From: Lachnospiraceae bacterium
GTDB lineage: Bacteria; Bacillota; Clostridia; Lachnospirales; Lachnospiraceae
Assembly: GCA_014804355.1 (NCBI GenBank)
Contig: JAAUZY010000052.1
Span: 1 to 39,393, forward strand
Length of the DNA: 39,393 nt
Direction: 5' to 3'
The translations under genes were made by a program, and so were the position numbers. Below are positions 24,944 through 34,299 of the stretch, one piece after another. Every line of letters starts with the position of its first letter. Within the stretch, counting starts at the first letter, position 1. Below the pieces are notes generated by a model. The model saw only the letters and a program-made list of their open reading frames with translations, was not told where the DNA came from and made no database searches.

Positions 24944-25803
24944 ACAGCGCTCCATCGTCCGGACGCGCCGCAGGGCAGAATAAGACCGTTTGCGGTGACC
25001 GGCAGACCGATCTCGGAGGATTCCGTGCTGCCGCCGAAGGCAGGTGTGAGGGCTGACCGGATCATATAAGTCAGCACGGCAGGCTGTAAACCGGTGGTAT
25101 ATGAATTTATAAGATAAAACAGGGCATCTTTTGACAGAATCTGCGTGGTAAGGCGGATGAAAGGGAAGAGACCATCTTCTATTTTCCAGATTTCACCTTT
25201 GGGACCTCTGCCGTAGGAAGGCGGGTCCATGATAATGGCATCGTATGTATTGCCACGTCTGATCTCGCGTTCTACGAATTTCACGCAGTCGTCTACCAGC
25301 CAGCGGATCGGCGCATCGGCAAGACCGGATGCTGCGGCGTTCTCCTTCGCCCATAAGACCATGCCTTTGGAGGCATCCACATGCGTGACGGCTGCTCCGG
25401 CTTTAGCGGCGGCAAGGGTAGCACCTCCGGTGTATGCGAACAGATTCAATACTTTCACCGGTCTGCAGGCACCCTTTATAATAGAAGAAAACCAATCCCA
25501 GTTGACAGCCTGTTCGGGAAAAAGTCCCGTGTGTTTAAAGCTGAAGGGCTTCAGCCGGAAAGTGAGATCCCTGTAATGTATGTTCCATTCCTGCGGCAGA
25601 TCAAAGAACTCCCATTCGCCGCCGCCCTTGGAACTTCGGTGGTAGTGCCCGTTCATATGCCTCCAGCGCTTGTCCGTACGCTCCGTATCCCATATGACCT
25701 GAGGGTCGGGACGCACGAGAATATAATCTCCCCAGCGTTCCAGCTTCTCTCCGTTTGAGGTGTCTATCACTTCATAGTCTTTCCAGTCGCCTGCAATCCA
25801 CAT
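24940..25803 (-). CDS. Class I SAM-dependent methyltransferase, RlmI-like
   Basis: 287 residues. The SAM site is seen as VLNLFAYTGGATLAAAKAGA with the acidic end VTHVDASKGM, and the catalytic DPPSYGRGPKGE follows. These are the features of the RlmI/RlmK-type 23S rRNA methyltransferases; a PUA domain is missing and the N-terminal 95 residues are a different beta-rich domain, so the substrate may differ. AGGAT-type ribosome site precedes the ATG. It converges on the small membrane-protein gene with no terminator between them. Confidence 0.85.
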   Translation of the reverse strand: MWIAGDWKDYEVIDTSNGEKLERWGDYILVRPDPQVIWDTERTDKRWRHMNGHYHRSSKGGGEWEFFDLPQEWNIHYRDLTFRLKPFSFKHTGLFPEQAVNWDWFSSIIKGACRPVKVLNLFAYTGGATLAAAKAGAAVTHVDASKGMVLWAKENAAASGLADAPIRWLVDDCVKFVEREIRRGNTYDAIIMDPPSYGRGPKGEIWKIEDGLFPFIRLTTQILSKDALFYLINSYTTGLQPAVLTYMIRSALTPAFGGSTESSEIGLPVTANGLILPCGASGRWSAV

Positions 25804-25948
25804 TTTGTATATCCTTTCTCTTCCTTATATAAATCATAATGAATTAAGGATAGCATATTTTATCTGCGAAATCCACAGGACTTTTACAAGCCGGGCCGTG
25901 AATAAGCTTTACACTTTCCCAAATTTTCATATTTTCTGAAAAAAATAC

Positions 25949-25977
25949 TTGCATCCTAAAAAAACATCATGTATACT
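25949..25977 (+). promoter_or_regulatory. Main promoter of the S10 ribosomal operon
   Basis: TTGCAT (25949-25954), 17 bases, TATACT (25972-25977), with A-rich sequence just upstream (25938-25947) that may act as an UP element. Transcription would start near 25984, giving a leader of about 235 bases before rpsJ. Confidence 0.75.
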
Positions 25978-26017
25978 AGTCATTGCTGTGGCATGATAGC
26001 TATGAAGCGTGAGGTTG

Positions 26018-26218
26018 CTGCCCTATGTGGCAGGTTTTCCGTGGAGCGAATGTCAAGTTAGGAAACTGACGACAAGTCACTGTACAGGCAAAAATGTCCG
26101 GTATAACCGGAAACAACGTGGTTAGTGCCTTTTTATTATAGGACACACACGGGAGAGTGTACAGTCACCGCTTGTCGTACTTAAGAAGTAAAAGTGCGAA
26201 AAGGAGGCGACTTTTTTT
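26018..26218 (+). promoter_or_regulatory. Structured leader of the S10 operon
   Basis: Several helices can form: CTGCC/GGCAG (26018-26022, 26029-26033); an outer pair GACAAG (26071-26076) with CTTGTC (26171-26176) and ACTGTACA (26079-26086) with TGTACAGT (26158-26165); inside it GGCA (26087-26090) with TGCC (26126-26129) followed by a T-rich run; and TCCGG/CCGGA (26097-26101, 26107-26111). The last bases before rpsJ, AAAAGT/ACTTTT, can bring the GGAGG ribosome site into a weak hairpin. A ribosomal protein (L4 in gammaproteobacteria) could bind; which one here is unknown. Confidence 0.55.
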
Positions 26219-26536
26219 ATGGCAAGTCAAGTAATGAGAATTACATTAAAGGCTTATGATCATCAGTTAGTTGATGCATCTGCAAAAAAAATCATCGAAA
26301 CAGTGAAGAAGAATGGATCTCAGGTGAGCGGACCTGTACCGCTTCCGACTAAGAAGGAAGTAGTTACGATTCTTAGAGCGGTTCACAAGTATAAGGACTC
26401 CAGAGAGCAGTTCGAGCAGAGAACCCACAAGAGACTCATCGACATCATCACACCGACACCTAAGACGGTGGATGCGCTGCAGAGATTAGAGATGCCTGCA
26501 GGTGTGTACATCGACATCAAGATGAAAAACAAATAA
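26219..26536 (+). CDS. rpsJ: 30S ribosomal protein S10
   Basis: 105 residues, normal length. It opens [19 protein letters not shown] and contains SGPVPLPTK and the C-terminal [13 protein letters not shown], all conserved in S10. It belongs to the 30S head and also serves as NusE in transcription antitermination. First gene of the operon; AAGGAGG is close upstream, inside a run that can fold with a T7 stretch. Confidence 0.98.
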   Translation: MASQVMRITLKAYDHQLVDASAKKIIETVKKNGSQVSGPVPLPTKKEVVTILRAVHKYKDSREQFEQRTHKRLIDIITPTPKTVDALQRLEMPAGVYIDIKMKNK

Positions 26537-26595
26537 GACCCCTACTAGGACGACCCCCATGGGGTCCGCTGTAGAACAACAGGAGGTAAGAAGGA
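26537..26595 (+). repeat. Alternative hairpin in the rpsJ-rplC spacer
   Basis: GACCCC occurs at 26537-26542 and again at 26552-26557; GGGGTC at 26561-26566 can pair with either, the nearer one giving a 6-bp stem with loop CAT. No T-tract follows. Confidence 0.45.
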
Positions 26596-27282
26596 ATGAA
26601 GAAAGCTATCTTAGCAACAAAAGTCGGAATGACTCAAATCTTCAGCGAAGACGGAACATTAACACCTGTTACCGTACTTCAGGCAGGACCTTGCGCAGTA
26701 ACACAGATCAAAACAAAAGAGAATGACGGTTACAGTGCAGTACAGGTTGGTTTTGTAGATAAGAAAGACAGAATTGTCAACAAGGACAAAGGCGGTAAGA
26801 AAGAAGTAATCCACAGACACGGTGTCAATAAGGCACTGAAAGGTCACTTTGATAAGGCGGGCGTATCGAGCAAGAGATTTGTAAGAGAGCTTAAGCTTGA
26901 GAATGCGGAAGAGTACACACTCGGAAGCGAGATCAAAGCAGATATCTTTGAAGTGGGTGATCATATCGACGCAACTGCGATCTCTAAAGGTAAGGGGTTC
27001 CAGGGCGCGATCAAGAGACATGGTCAGCACAGAGGACCTATGACTCACGGTTCCAAATTCCATCGCCATCAGGGTTCCAATGGTGCATGTTCCTCACCGA
27101 GTAAGGTGTTCAAAGGAAAAGGCATGCCGGGACACATGGGCTGTGTAAGGGTAACGGTTCAGAATCTTACGATCGTAAGGGTTGACGCAGATAAGAATCT
27201 GATTCTTGTTAAGGGCGCTGTACCCGGACCGAGAAAAGCCTTGGTAACCATTAAAGAGACAACTAAGGTGGATGTGAAATAG
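26596..27282 (+). CDS. rplC: 50S ribosomal protein L3
   Basis: 228 residues. Bacterial L3 landmarks: [13 protein letters not shown] at the start, [10 protein letters not shown], the [20 protein letters not shown] loop that reaches the peptidyl-transferase centre, and [15 protein letters not shown] precedes the start. L3 is an early assembly protein of the 50S subunit. Confidence 0.98.
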   Translation: MKKAILATKVGMTQIFSEDGTLTPVTVLQAGPCAVTQIKTKENDGYSAVQVGFVDKKDRIVNKDKGGKKEVIHRHGVNKALKGHFDKAGVSSKRFVRELKLENAEEYTLGSEIKADIFEVGDHIDATAISKGKGFQGAIKRHGQHRGPMTHGSKFHRHQGSNGACSSPSKVFKGKGMPGHMGCVRVTVQNLTIVRVDADKNLILVKGAVPGPRKALVTIKETTKVDVK

Positions 27283-27317
27283 TGACCTGAGTCACAGATG
27301 AAAGGAGGACCATTCAG

Positions 27318-27938
27318 ATGGCAAACGTATCTGTTTATAATATGGAAGGTAAAGAAGTCGGCAAGATGGACTTAAACGATGCGGTATTCGGTGTCGAGAT
27401 CAATGAGCACTTAGTACACATGGCGGTTGTCCAGACACTTGCCAATAAACGTCAGGGAACACAGAAAGCAAAGACTCGTTCCGAAGTGTCCGGCGGCGGC
27501 AGAAAGCCCTGGAGACAGAAGGGAACAGGACATGCAAGACAGGGTTCCACGAGAGCTCCCCAGTGGAAGGGCGGCGGTGTTGTATTCGCACCCGTTCCGA
27601 GAGATTACTCTTTCAAGTTAAATAAGAAAGAGAAACAGGCGGCTCTTAAGTCTGTACTGACCAGCAGAGTGCAGGACAACAAGCTGATCGTTTTAGACGA
27701 GCTTAAGCTTGATGAGATCAAGACAAAGAAGTTTAAAGAGGTTATGGATAACCTTAAGGTAGAGAAGGCAATGGTAGTGATCGGCGAGCAGGATAAGAAC
27801 GTGATCCTTTCCGCAAGAAATCTTCCTACAGTATCTACAGCAGTAGCAGAAAATATCAACGTATATGATATCTTGAAGGGCGACACTTTAGTACTCACTA
27901 AGGATGCCGTAGCAAAGATCGAGGAGGTGTATGCATAA
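27318..27938 (+). CDS. rplD: 50S ribosomal protein L4
   Basis: 206 residues. [40 protein letters not shown] and the GGVVFAP segment identify L4; its extended loop lines the exit tunnel. AAAGGAGG is upstream. The stop overlaps the ATG of rplW by one base. In some bacteria L4 represses its own operon by binding the leader; whether it does here is open. Confidence 0.98.
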   Translation: MANVSVYNMEGKEVGKMDLNDAVFGVEINEHLVHMAVVQTLANKRQGTQKAKTRSEVSGGGRKPWRQKGTGHARQGSTRAPQWKGGGVVFAPVPRDYSFKLNKKEKQAALKSVLTSRVQDNKLIVLDELKLDEIKTKKFKEVMDNLKVEKAMVVIGEQDKNVILSARNLPTVSTAVAENINVYDILKGDTLVLTKDAVAKIEEVYA

Positions 27939-28237
27939 TGGCAGCAATCCAATATTATGATGTAATCCTCAAACCGGTTATCACAGAGAAGAGCATGGCA
28001 GGCATGAGCGAGAAGAAATATACTTTCTTAGTTCATCCCGAAGCCAACAAGACGCAGATCAAAGAAGCTGTTGAGAAGATGTTTGAAGGAACAAAGGTAG
28101 CTAAGGTCAACACGATGAACATGGACGGCAAGACCAAGAGACGCGGCATGGTATACGGCAAGACAGCCAAGACCAAGAAAGCGATCGTACAGTTGACACA
28201 GGACAGCAAGGATATCGAGATCTTTGCAGGACTCTAA
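27938..28237 (+). CDS. rplW: 50S ribosomal protein L23
   Basis: 99 residues. [15 protein letters not shown] at the start and the [14 protein letters not shown] stretch are typical. L23 sits at the tunnel exit and docks trigger factor and SRP. Start overlaps the rplD stop. Confidence 0.98.
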   Translation: MAAIQYYDVILKPVITEKSMAGMSEKKYTFLVHPEANKTQIKEAVEKMFEGTKVAKVNTMNMDGKTKRRGMVYGKTAKTKKAIVQLTQDSKDIEIFAGL

Positions 28238-28267
28238 TTTTTATATCATAGAAAAGGAGATAAGATC

Positions 28268-29110
28268 ATGGGAATTAAGACATATAACCCATATACACCT
28301 TCCAGACGTAATATGACCGGTTCTGATTTCTCAGAGATTACCAAGAAGACTCCGGAGAAAGCGTTATGTACTTCTCTTAAGAAGAATGCCGGACGTAACA
28401 ATCAGGGTAAGATCACAGTGAGACATCACGGCGGCGGAAGCAGAAGATTATACAGAAACATTGATTTCAAGAGAAATAAAGACGGTATTGCCGCTAAGGT
28501 AATCGGCATCGAGTACGATCCCAACAGAACGGCAAACATCGCACTGATCTGTTATGAGGATGGTGAGAAAGCATATATCCTCGCACCGGAAGGCTTGACA
28601 GACGGCATGAAAGTTATGAACGGTCCTGAGGCGGAAGTCAGAGTAGGTAACTGCTTACCGTTATCTGCAATCCCCGTAGGTACACTGGTTCACAACATTG
28701 AATTATATCCCGGCAAGGGCGGACAGATGGTTCGTTCTGCTGGTAACAGCGCACAGCTTATGGCTAAGGAAGGCAAGTATGCGACACTGAGACTTCCCTC
28801 CGGCGAAATGAGAATGGTTCCGATCGTATGCCGCGCAACAGTCGGCACAGTCGGCAACGTAGACCACAACCTGATCAAGATCGGTAAAGCAGGACGTAAG
28901 CGCCACATGGGTATCCGTCCTACAGTCCGCGGTTCCGTTATGAACCCGAATGACCATCCGCACGGTGGTGGTGAAGGAAGAGCACCGATCGGTCGTCCCG
29001 GTCCGTGCACACCTTGGGGTAAACCGGCACTCGGCTTGAAGACACGTAAGAAGAAGAAAGCGTCCAACAAGCTGATCGTAAGAAGAAGAGACGGCAGAGC
29101 AATCAAATAG
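28268..29110 (+). CDS. rplB: 50S ribosomal protein L2
   Basis: 280 residues. Landmarks are [20 protein letters not shown], the SGEMRMV stretch, and the conserved catalytic-centre region near [20 protein letters not shown], which includes the His implicated in peptidyl transfer. AAAAGGAGA precedes the start. Confidence 0.98.
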   Translation: MGIKTYNPYTPSRRNMTGSDFSEITKKTPEKALCTSLKKNAGRNNQGKITVRHHGGGSRRLYRNIDFKRNKDGIAAKVIGIEYDPNRTANIALICYEDGEKAYILAPEGLTDGMKVMNGPEAEVRVGNCLPLSAIPVGTLVHNIELYPGKGGQMVRSAGNSAQLMAKEGKYATLRLPSGEMRMVPIVCRATVGTVGNVDHNLIKIGKAGRKRHMGIRPTVRGSVMNPNDHPHGGGEGRAPIGRPGPCTPWGKPALGLKTRKKKKASNKLIVRRRDGRAIK

Positions 29111-29121
29111 GAGGAGATATC

Positions 29122-29403
29122 ATGGCAAGATCACTGAAAAAAGGACCGTTTGCAGATGCGAGCTTATTGAAGAAAGTAGATGCTATGAACGCGTCAGGAC
29201 AGAAGCAGGTTATTAAGACCTGGTCCCGCCGCTCTACGATCTTCCCTTCCTTCGTGGGACACACATTCGCTGTTCATGACGGAAGAAAGCACGTACCGGT
29301 ATATGTTACAGAGGATATGGTTGGTCACAAACTCGGCGAGTTCGTAGCGACCAGAACTTATAGAGGACACGACAAGGACGAGAGAAAGTCTAAAGTCCGC
29401 TAA
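29122..29403 (+). CDS. rpsS: 30S ribosomal protein S19
   Basis: 93 residues. [39 protein letters not shown] and [17 protein letters not shown] are conserved. It is part of the 30S head near S13. GGAGG is upstream. Confidence 0.98.
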   Translation: MARSLKKGPFADASLLKKVDAMNASGQKQVIKTWSRRSTIFPSFVGHTFAVHDGRKHVPVYVTEDMVGHKLGEFVATRTYRGHDKDERKSKVR

Positions 29404-29424
29404 TTTGAAAGGAGGCATAAATCT

Positions 29425-29811
29425 ATGGCTAAAGGACATAGATCCCAGATAAAGAGAGAGAGAAACGCGAATAAAGACACAAGACCCTCCGCTAAGTTAT
29501 CTTACGCCAGAGTGTCTGTTCAGAAAGCGTGTTTCGTATTGGATGCCATCAGAGGAAAGAATGTGGAGGAAGCGCTTGCCATTCTGGAATATAATCCGAG
29601 ATACGCATCAAGCATCATTAAGAAGCTGTTAGAGTCTGCAATCGCTAACGCAGAGAATAACAACGGCATGAATGCGGAGAACCTTTACATTGCAGAGTGC
29701 TATGCAAACAAAGGGCCGACCATGAAGAGAGTAAGACCGAGAGCACAGGGCAGAGCTTACAGGATCGAGAAGAGAATGAGCCACATTACAATCGTGCTTG
29801 ATGAGAGATAG
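29425..29811 (+). CDS. rplV: 50S ribosomal protein L22
   Basis: 128 residues. [28 protein letters not shown] and the C-terminal [17 protein letters not shown] are L22 signatures. The beta-hairpin of L22 lines the exit tunnel where macrolides act. AAAGGAGG precedes the ATG. Confidence 0.98.
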   Translation: MAKGHRSQIKRERNANKDTRPSAKLSYARVSVQKACFVLDAIRGKNVEEALAILEYNPRYASSIIKKLLESAIANAENNNGMNAENLYIAECYANKGPTMKRVRPRAQGRAYRIEKRMSHITIVLDER

Positions 29812-29834
29812 GATCATATAGGAAGGAGAACAAC

Positions 29835-30491
29835 ATGGGACAGAAAGTTAATCCACACGGCCTCAGAGTCGGTATCATTAAAGATTGGGATTCTAAGTGG
29901 TATGCTGATGCAGAGTTTTCTGATTTCTTAGTAGAAGACTACAACATCAGAGAATACTTGAAGAAGAAATTATACAGTGCCGGTATTTCTAAGATCGAGA
30001 TCGAAAGAGCATCCGACAGAGTGAAAGTAATCATCTACACTGCAAAACCGGGTGTTGTGATCGGTAAAGGCGGTGCTGAGATCGAAGTAACCAAGAAAGA
30101 ACTTTCCAAGCTGACAAGTAAGAAAGTTTTCGTAGATATCAAAGAGATTAAGAGACCTGATAAAGATGCACAGCTTGTTGCGGAGAATATCGCACAGCAG
30201 CTTGAGAATCGTGTATCTTTCAGACGTGCCATGAAGTCCTGCATGGGCAGAACCATGAAAGCAGGAGCAGAAGGCATCAAGACTGCTGTATCCGGACGTC
30301 TGGGCGGCGCAGATATCGCTCGTACAGAGTTCTACAGCGAGGGTACTATCCCGCTTCAGACTTTGAGAGCAGATATTGACTACGGTTTTGCAGAGGCCGA
30401 TACGACATACGGTAAGCTCGGTGTCAAAGTATGGATCTATAAAGGAGAGGTACTTCCGACTAAATCTAATGTGGAAGGGAGCGATAAATAA
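29835..30491 (+). CDS. rpsC: 30S ribosomal protein S3
   Basis: 218 residues. [20 protein letters not shown], the KH-domain core [12 protein letters not shown] and [20 protein letters not shown] are diagnostic. S3 lies at the mRNA entry and helps unwind mRNA. GGAAGGAG is upstream; its last base is the first base of rplP. Confidence 0.98.
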   Translation: MGQKVNPHGLRVGIIKDWDSKWYADAEFSDFLVEDYNIREYLKKKLYSAGISKIEIERASDRVKVIIYTAKPGVVIGKGGAEIEVTKKELSKLTSKKVFVDIKEIKRPDKDAQLVAENIAQQLENRVSFRRAMKSCMGRTMKAGAEGIKTAVSGRLGGADIARTEFYSEGTIPLQTLRADIDYGFAEADTTYGKLGVKVWIYKGEVLPTKSNVEGSDK

Positions 30492-30928
30492 TGTTAATGC
30501 CTAAAAGAGTAAAACGTCGTAAACAGTTTCGCGGCTCTATGAGCGGAAAGGCTACCCGTGGCAACACGATCACCTACGGTGAGTACGGTATTGTAGCATT
30601 AGAGCCCTGTTGGATTAAGTCCAACCAGATCGAGGCAGCCCGTATTGCTATGACTCGTCATATTAAGCGTGGCGGTAAAGTCTGGATCAAAATATTCCCT
30701 GATAAACCTGTAACAGCGAAACCTGCTGAGACACGTATGGGCTCCGGTAAAGGTACTCTGGAATACTGGGTTGCAGTTGTAAAACCCGGACGTGTTATGT
30801 TCGAGATTGCGGGAGTAGCTGAGGATGTAGCTAAAGAAGCGTTACGTCTTGCAACACATAAGCTTCCATGCAAATGTAAGATCGTTTCTAAAGCGGATTT
30901 GGAAGGCGGTGTATCGAATGAAAACTAA
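30491..30928 (+). CDS. rplP: 50S ribosomal protein L16
   Basis: 145 residues. [20 protein letters not shown] and [19 protein letters not shown] are typical. L16 organises the A-site and peptidyl-transferase region. Start overlaps the rpsC stop by one base; its end overlaps rpmC by 11 bases. Confidence 0.98.
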   Translation: MLMPKRVKRRKQFRGSMSGKATRGNTITYGEYGIVALEPCWIKSNQIEAARIAMTRHIKRGGKVWIKIFPDKPVTAKPAETRMGSGKGTLEYWVAVVKPGRVMFEIAGVAEDVAKEALRLATHKLPCKCKIVSKADLEGGVSNEN

Positions 30929-31127
30929 TAAATTTGTAGAAGATTTAAAGAGCAAATCAGATGCAGAATTAGCGCAGGAATTGGTTGATGCGAAGAAAGA
31001 ACTTTTCAATTTGAGATTCCAGAATGCAACCAATCAGTTGGATAACACGGCAAGAATCAAAGATGTAAGAAGAAACATCGCCAGAATACAGACCGTGATC
31101 ACTGAGAAGGCAAAAACAGTAAATTAG
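30918..31127 (+). CDS. rpmC: 50S ribosomal protein L29
   Basis: 69 residues, normal size. [20 protein letters not shown] and [20 protein letters not shown] are L29 hallmarks. The ATG at 30918 (MKTNKF) is used; GGAAGGCGG lies upstream inside rplP. The frame is open further upstream but that part overlaps rplP and has no L29 sequence. Confidence 0.96.
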   Translation: MKTNKFVEDLKSKSDAELAQELVDAKKELFNLRFQNATNQLDNTARIKDVRRNIARIQTVITEKAKTVN

Positions 31128-31138
31128 GAAGCAACGCT

Positions 31139-31204
31139 GTAAGAATTGCAAAGCAATTCTTGCGGATTTCAGTTTACTGAAATCATTTTCAGCTTGCTGA
31201 AATC
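31139..31204 (+). repeat. Three tandem hairpins in the rpmC-rpsQ spacer
   Basis: AAGAATTGC-AAA-GCAATTCTT (31141-31161, 9 bp perfect); GATTTCAG-TTTA-CTGAAATC (31165-31184, 8 bp perfect); TTTCAG-CTTG-CTGAAA (31187-31202, 6 bp). The right arm of the third (CTGAAATC, 31197-31204) repeats that of the second, so the left arm of the second could pair with either. No T-tract follows. They fill most of the 97-base spacer, which is unusually long for this operon. Confidence 0.7.
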
Positions 31205-31224
31205 AAAGGAAAGGAGACTCAATC

Positions 31225-31479
31225 GTGGACAGAAATTTAAGAAAGACACGTACTGGCAAGGTAACCAGTAACAAGATGGATAAGACGATCGTGGTAGCAA
31301 TCGAAGACCATGTTAAACATCCGCTTTACAAGAAAATTGTAAAGAAGACCTATAAATTGAAAGCACATGATGAGAACAATGAGTGCAACATCGGTGATAC
31401 AGTTAAGGTAATGGAGACCAGACCTTTATCCAAGGATAAGAGATGGAGACTTGTTGAGATTGTCGAGAAAGCAAAATAG
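31225..31479 (+). CDS. rpsQ: 30S ribosomal protein S17
   Basis: 84 residues. [20 protein letters not shown] and [19 protein letters not shown] are conserved. Start is GTG (31225) with AAAGGAG upstream. An OB-fold protein of the 30S body. Confidence 0.97.
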   Translation: MDRNLRKTRTGKVTSNKMDKTIVVAIEDHVKHPLYKKIVKKTYKLKAHDENNECNIGDTVKVMETRPLSKDKRWRLVEIVEKAK

Positions 31480-31512
31480 TTTATTTGATTATGGAAAGAA
31501 GGAGAAATCAGC

Positions 31513-31881
31513 ATGATTCAACAGGAAAGCAGACTTAAGGTCGCTGACAATACCGGTGCAAAAGAGCTTCTGTGCATCAGAGTTGTGGGCGGTTCTACAA
31601 GAAGATATGCACGTATCGGTGATATCATCGTTGCTACGGTCAAAGATGCAACACCAGGCGGCGTTGTAAAAAAAGGCGATGTTGTCAAGGCTGTAGTTGT
31701 TCGTAGTGTAAAAGGCGCTCGTCGTAAAGACGGATCTTATATCAGATTTGACGAGAATGCTGCTGTTATCATCAAGGAGGATAAGACTCCGAGAGGAACC
31801 CGTATTTTTGGACCAGTAGCGAGAGAGCTTCGTGATAAACAGTTTATGAAAATTGTTTCACTGGCTCCGGAAGTATTATAG
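31513..31881 (+). CDS. rplN: 50S ribosomal protein L14
   Basis: 122 residues. [32 protein letters not shown] and the C-terminal [20 protein letters not shown] identify it. It contacts the 30S subunit and is bound by the silencing factor RsfS. AAGGAGA precedes the ATG. Confidence 0.98.
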   Translation: MIQQESRLKVADNTGAKELLCIRVVGGSTRRYARIGDIIVATVKDATPGGVVKKGDVVKAVVVRSVKGARRKDGSYIRFDENAAVIIKEDKTPRGTRIFGPVARELRDKQFMKIVSLAPEVL

Positions 31882-31892
31882 GAGGTGCCGGT

Positions 31893-32204
31893 ATGTCAAC
31901 ATTTAAGATTAAAAAAGGTGATACCGTTAAGGTAATTGCCGGTAAAGACAAAGACAAAGAAGGCAAAGTTATATCCGTAGACAGAAAGAACAATAAGGTT
32001 CTGGTTGAGGGAATCAACATGATCACAAAACATGAGAAACCTTCGGCAGCTAATCAGAACGGCGGCATTGTTCAGAAGGAAGCACCTATCAACGCTTCCA
32101 ATGTAATGTATGTACACAAGGGTAAAGCAACAAGGATCGGCTTCAAGTTCGAGAATGATAAGAAGGTCCGTTATGCGAAATCCACAGGTGACATCATTGA
32201 CTAA
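31893..32204 (+). CDS. rplX: 50S ribosomal protein L24
   Basis: 103 residues. The KOW motif [20 protein letters not shown] near the N-terminus and [20 protein letters not shown] are diagnostic. An assembly initiator of the 50S subunit. AGGAGGTG overlaps the previous gene's end. Confidence 0.98.
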   Translation: MSTFKIKKGDTVKVIAGKDKDKEGKVISVDRKNNKVLVEGINMITKHEKPSAANQNGGIVQKEAPINASNVMYVHKGKATRIGFKFENDKKVRYAKSTGDIID

Positions 32205-32228
32205 TTCTAAGAAAGGAGGTCTAAAACG

Positions 32229-32771
32229 TTGAGTAGTAGACTGAAAGAGATGTATAAGAACGAGATCGTAGATGCTATGGTCAAAAAGTTTGGATATAAA
32301 AATGTTATGGAAGTTCCGAAACTTGACAAGATCGTAATCAACATGGGCGTCGGTGAAGCGAAGGAAAACGCTAAGGTGCTGGAAGCGGCTGTGAGTGATA
32401 TGGAAACGATCACCGGACAGAAGGCAGTCGTAACGAAGGCTAAGAACTCTGTTGCTAACTTTAAGATCAGAGAAGGTCAGGCAATCGGATGTAAGACGAC
32501 ACTCCGCGGCGATAAGATGTATGAGTTTCTGGATCGCCTCGTAAACCTTGCACTTCCCCGTGTACGTGACTTCAGAGGTGTTAATCCCAACTCCTTTGAC
32601 GGCAGAGGCAATTATGCACTGGGTATCAAGGAGCAGATCATCTTCCCGGAGATCGAGTATGATAAGGTAGATAAGGTCAGAGGTATGGACGTTATCATCG
32701 TCACCACCGCGAAGACGGATGAGGAAGCTCGTGAGTTGTTGAGATTATTTAACATGCCATTCGCTAAATAG
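32229..32771 (+). CDS. rplE: 50S ribosomal protein L5
   Basis: 180 residues. [40 protein letters not shown] and the [16 protein letters not shown] stretch are typical. L5 binds 5S rRNA with L18. The start is TTG (32229) with AAAGGAGG eight bases upstream. Confidence 0.97.
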   Translation: MSSRLKEMYKNEIVDAMVKKFGYKNVMEVPKLDKIVINMGVGEAKENAKVLEAAVSDMETITGQKAVVTKAKNSVANFKIREGQAIGCKTTLRGDKMYEFLDRLVNLALPRVRDFRGVNPNSFDGRGNYALGIKEQIIFPEIEYDKVDKVRGMDVIIVTTAKTDEEARELLRLFNMPFAK

Positions 32772-32785
32772 AAGGAGGTAAATTC

Positions 32786-32971
32786 ATGGCTAAGACAGCA
32801 ATGAAGATCAAACAGCAGCGTAAACCGAAATTCTCCGTTAGAGAATACAATCGTTGCAAAATCTGTGGTCGTCCACATGCTTATTTAAGAAAATACGGAA
32901 TTTGCAGAATTTGCTTCCGTGAATTAGCATATAAAGGTCAGATCCCCGGCGTTAAGAAAGCAAGCTGGTAG
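32786..32971 (+). CDS. rpsN: 30S ribosomal protein S14, zinc type
   Basis: 61 residues, the short form. C24-x2-C27 and C40-x2-C43 (CKIC, CRIC) bind zinc, the form usual in Gram-positive bacteria; the longer zinc-free form is not present here. GAAGGAGG precedes the ATG. A 200-base spacer with a repeat element follows. Confidence 0.98.
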   Translation: MAKTAMKIKQQRKPKFSVREYNRCKICGRPHAYLRKYGICRICFRELAYKGQIPGVKKASW

Positions 32972-32972
32972 T

Positions 32973-33064
32973 CAACAAAGAGAGTTTCTAAGGCGTCAAA
33001 ATACGCCGCCTAAGAAACACTATAGCTTTGTTGGGAAGAATGTCGCTGACGCTTTCATTCTTCC
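32973..33064 (+). repeat. Two-hairpin repeat element, copy A (rpsN-rpsH spacer)
   Basis: Starts one base after the rpsN stop. Outer helix CAACAAAG (32973-32980) with CTTTGTTG (33026-33033) encloses GTTTCT (32984-32989) with AGAAAC (33013-33018), an A-A mismatch, and AGGCG (32991-32995) with CGCCT (33007-33011). A second hairpin follows directly: GGAAGAATG (33034-33042) with CATTCTTCC (33056-33064), 9 bp. Copy B at 33577-33667 has the same layout. The rest of this spacer (33065-33170) holds a further CGGAAG/CTTCCG pair (33075-33080, 33106-33111) and no gene. Confidence 0.85.
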
Positions 33065-33173
33065 GGTGTGTTGGCGGAAGGATGAAATGGCATGAAGGTG
33101 TTGTTCTTCCGAGAGCGGGATGTATGATAAATGACTAGAAATAAGCGGATCAATAATTTAAGGAGGAAAAATC

Positions 33174-33575
33174 ATGACAATGAGCGACCCTATTGCAGAT
33201 ATGCTTACAAGAATCCGTAATGCAAATACTGCAAAACATGATACAGTAGATGTACCCTCATCTAAGATGAAATTAGCTATCGCGCAGATTCTTTTGGATG
33301 AAGGATATATTAGAAAATTCGATTTGATCGATAACGGCAGTTTCAAGACCATTCATATCACATTGAAGTACGGCGAGGATAAGAATGACAAGATCATTTC
33401 CGGAATCAAGAGAATCTCCAAACCGGGTCTTCGTGTATATGCCGGCAAAGAGGATCTGCCGAGAGTTCTCGGAGGTCTGGGCGTTGCAATCATCTCTACC
33501 AATCAGGGAGTTGTAACGGATAAGAAGGCAAGAGAGCTGCAGGTAGGCGGCGAAGTGTTAGCCTTCGTCTGGTAG
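33174..33575 (+). CDS. rpsH: 30S ribosomal protein S8
   Basis: 133 residues. [20 protein letters not shown] at the start, and [20 protein letters not shown] followed by the [12 protein letters not shown] region, are S8 hallmarks. In E. coli S8 represses the spc operon; the repeat elements flanking this gene are not the E. coli site. AAGGAGG is upstream. Confidence 0.98.
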   Translation: MTMSDPIADMLTRIRNANTAKHDTVDVPSSKMKLAIAQILLDEGYIRKFDLIDNGSFKTIHITLKYGEDKNDKIISGIKRISKPGLRVYAGKEDLPRVLGGLGVAIISTNQGVVTDKKARELQVGGEVLAFVW

Positions 33576-33576
33576 T

Positions 33577-33667
33577 GGACGAAAAGAATTTCTAAGGCGC
33601 CGAAATACGCCGCCTAAGAAATACTATGTTTCGTCCGGAAGAATGTCGCTTGCGCTTACATTCTTCC
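33577..33667 (+). repeat. Two-hairpin repeat element, copy B (rpsH-rplF spacer)
   Basis: Starts one base after the rpsH stop. Outer helix GGACGAAA (33577-33584) with TTTCGTCC (33629-33636); inner helix ATTTCT (33588-33593) with AGAAAT (33617-33622), A-A mismatch, AGGCG (33595-33599) with CGCCT (33611-33615); second hairpin GGAAGAATG (33637-33645) with CATTCTTCC (33659-33667). Compared with copy A, four outer and one inner base pairs differ on both sides so that pairing is kept. The remaining spacer (33668-33736) shows only the rplF ribosome site. Confidence 0.85.
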
Positions 33668-33736
33668 CATTGAGATGGTTTACTTTATAGTAAGAATAAA
33701 TAAACTTCTAACACAATTAAAACAGGAGGTACGGGC

Positions 33737-34279
33737 ATGTCACGTATAGGAAGAATGCCAATCGCTATTCCCGCGGGTGTAACCGTTGAGGTAGCAGAAA
33801 ATAATAAAGTGACTGTAAAAGGTCCTAAGGGAACACTTGAGAGAGTGCTTCCAGCAGAAATGGAAATCAAAGTAGAAGGCGATCAGGTTGTAGTATCCAG
33901 ACCCAATGATTTAAAGAAGATGAAATCTTTCCACGGTCTGACAAGAACACTGATCCACAATATGGTTGTCGGTGTAACGGAAGGATACGAGAAGAAGCTG
34001 GAAGTAAACGGTGTAGGTTACAGAGCGTCCAAATCAGGCAAGACTCTGACACTTAACCTGGGTTACTCTCATCCGGTGGAAATGACAGATCCCGAAGGTA
34101 TCGAGACTGTCATGGAAGGACAGAACGTAATCATCGTCAAAGGTATTGATAAAGAAAAAGTTGGTCAATTTGCGGCTGAGATCAGAGACAAGAGAAGACC
34201 GGAGCCTTATAAAGGCAAGGGTATCAAGTATGCTGATGAGACAATTAGACGTAAAGTTGGTAAGACTGGTAAGAAATAA
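33737..34279 (+). CDS. rplF: 50S ribosomal protein L6
   Basis: 180 residues. [33 protein letters not shown] and the C-terminal [19 protein letters not shown] are diagnostic. L6 lies near the GTPase centre. ACAGGAGG precedes the ATG. Confidence 0.98.
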   Translation: MSRIGRMPIAIPAGVTVEVAENNKVTVKGPKGTLERVLPAEMEIKVEGDQVVVSRPNDLKKMKSFHGLTRTLIHNMVVGVTEGYEKKLEVNGVGYRASKSGKTLTLNLGYSHPVEMTDPEGIETVMEGQNVIIVKGIDKEKVGQFAAEIRDKRRPEPYKGKGIKYADETIRRKVGKTGKK

Positions 34280-34299
34280 CAGATAAGGAGAGTATGAAG

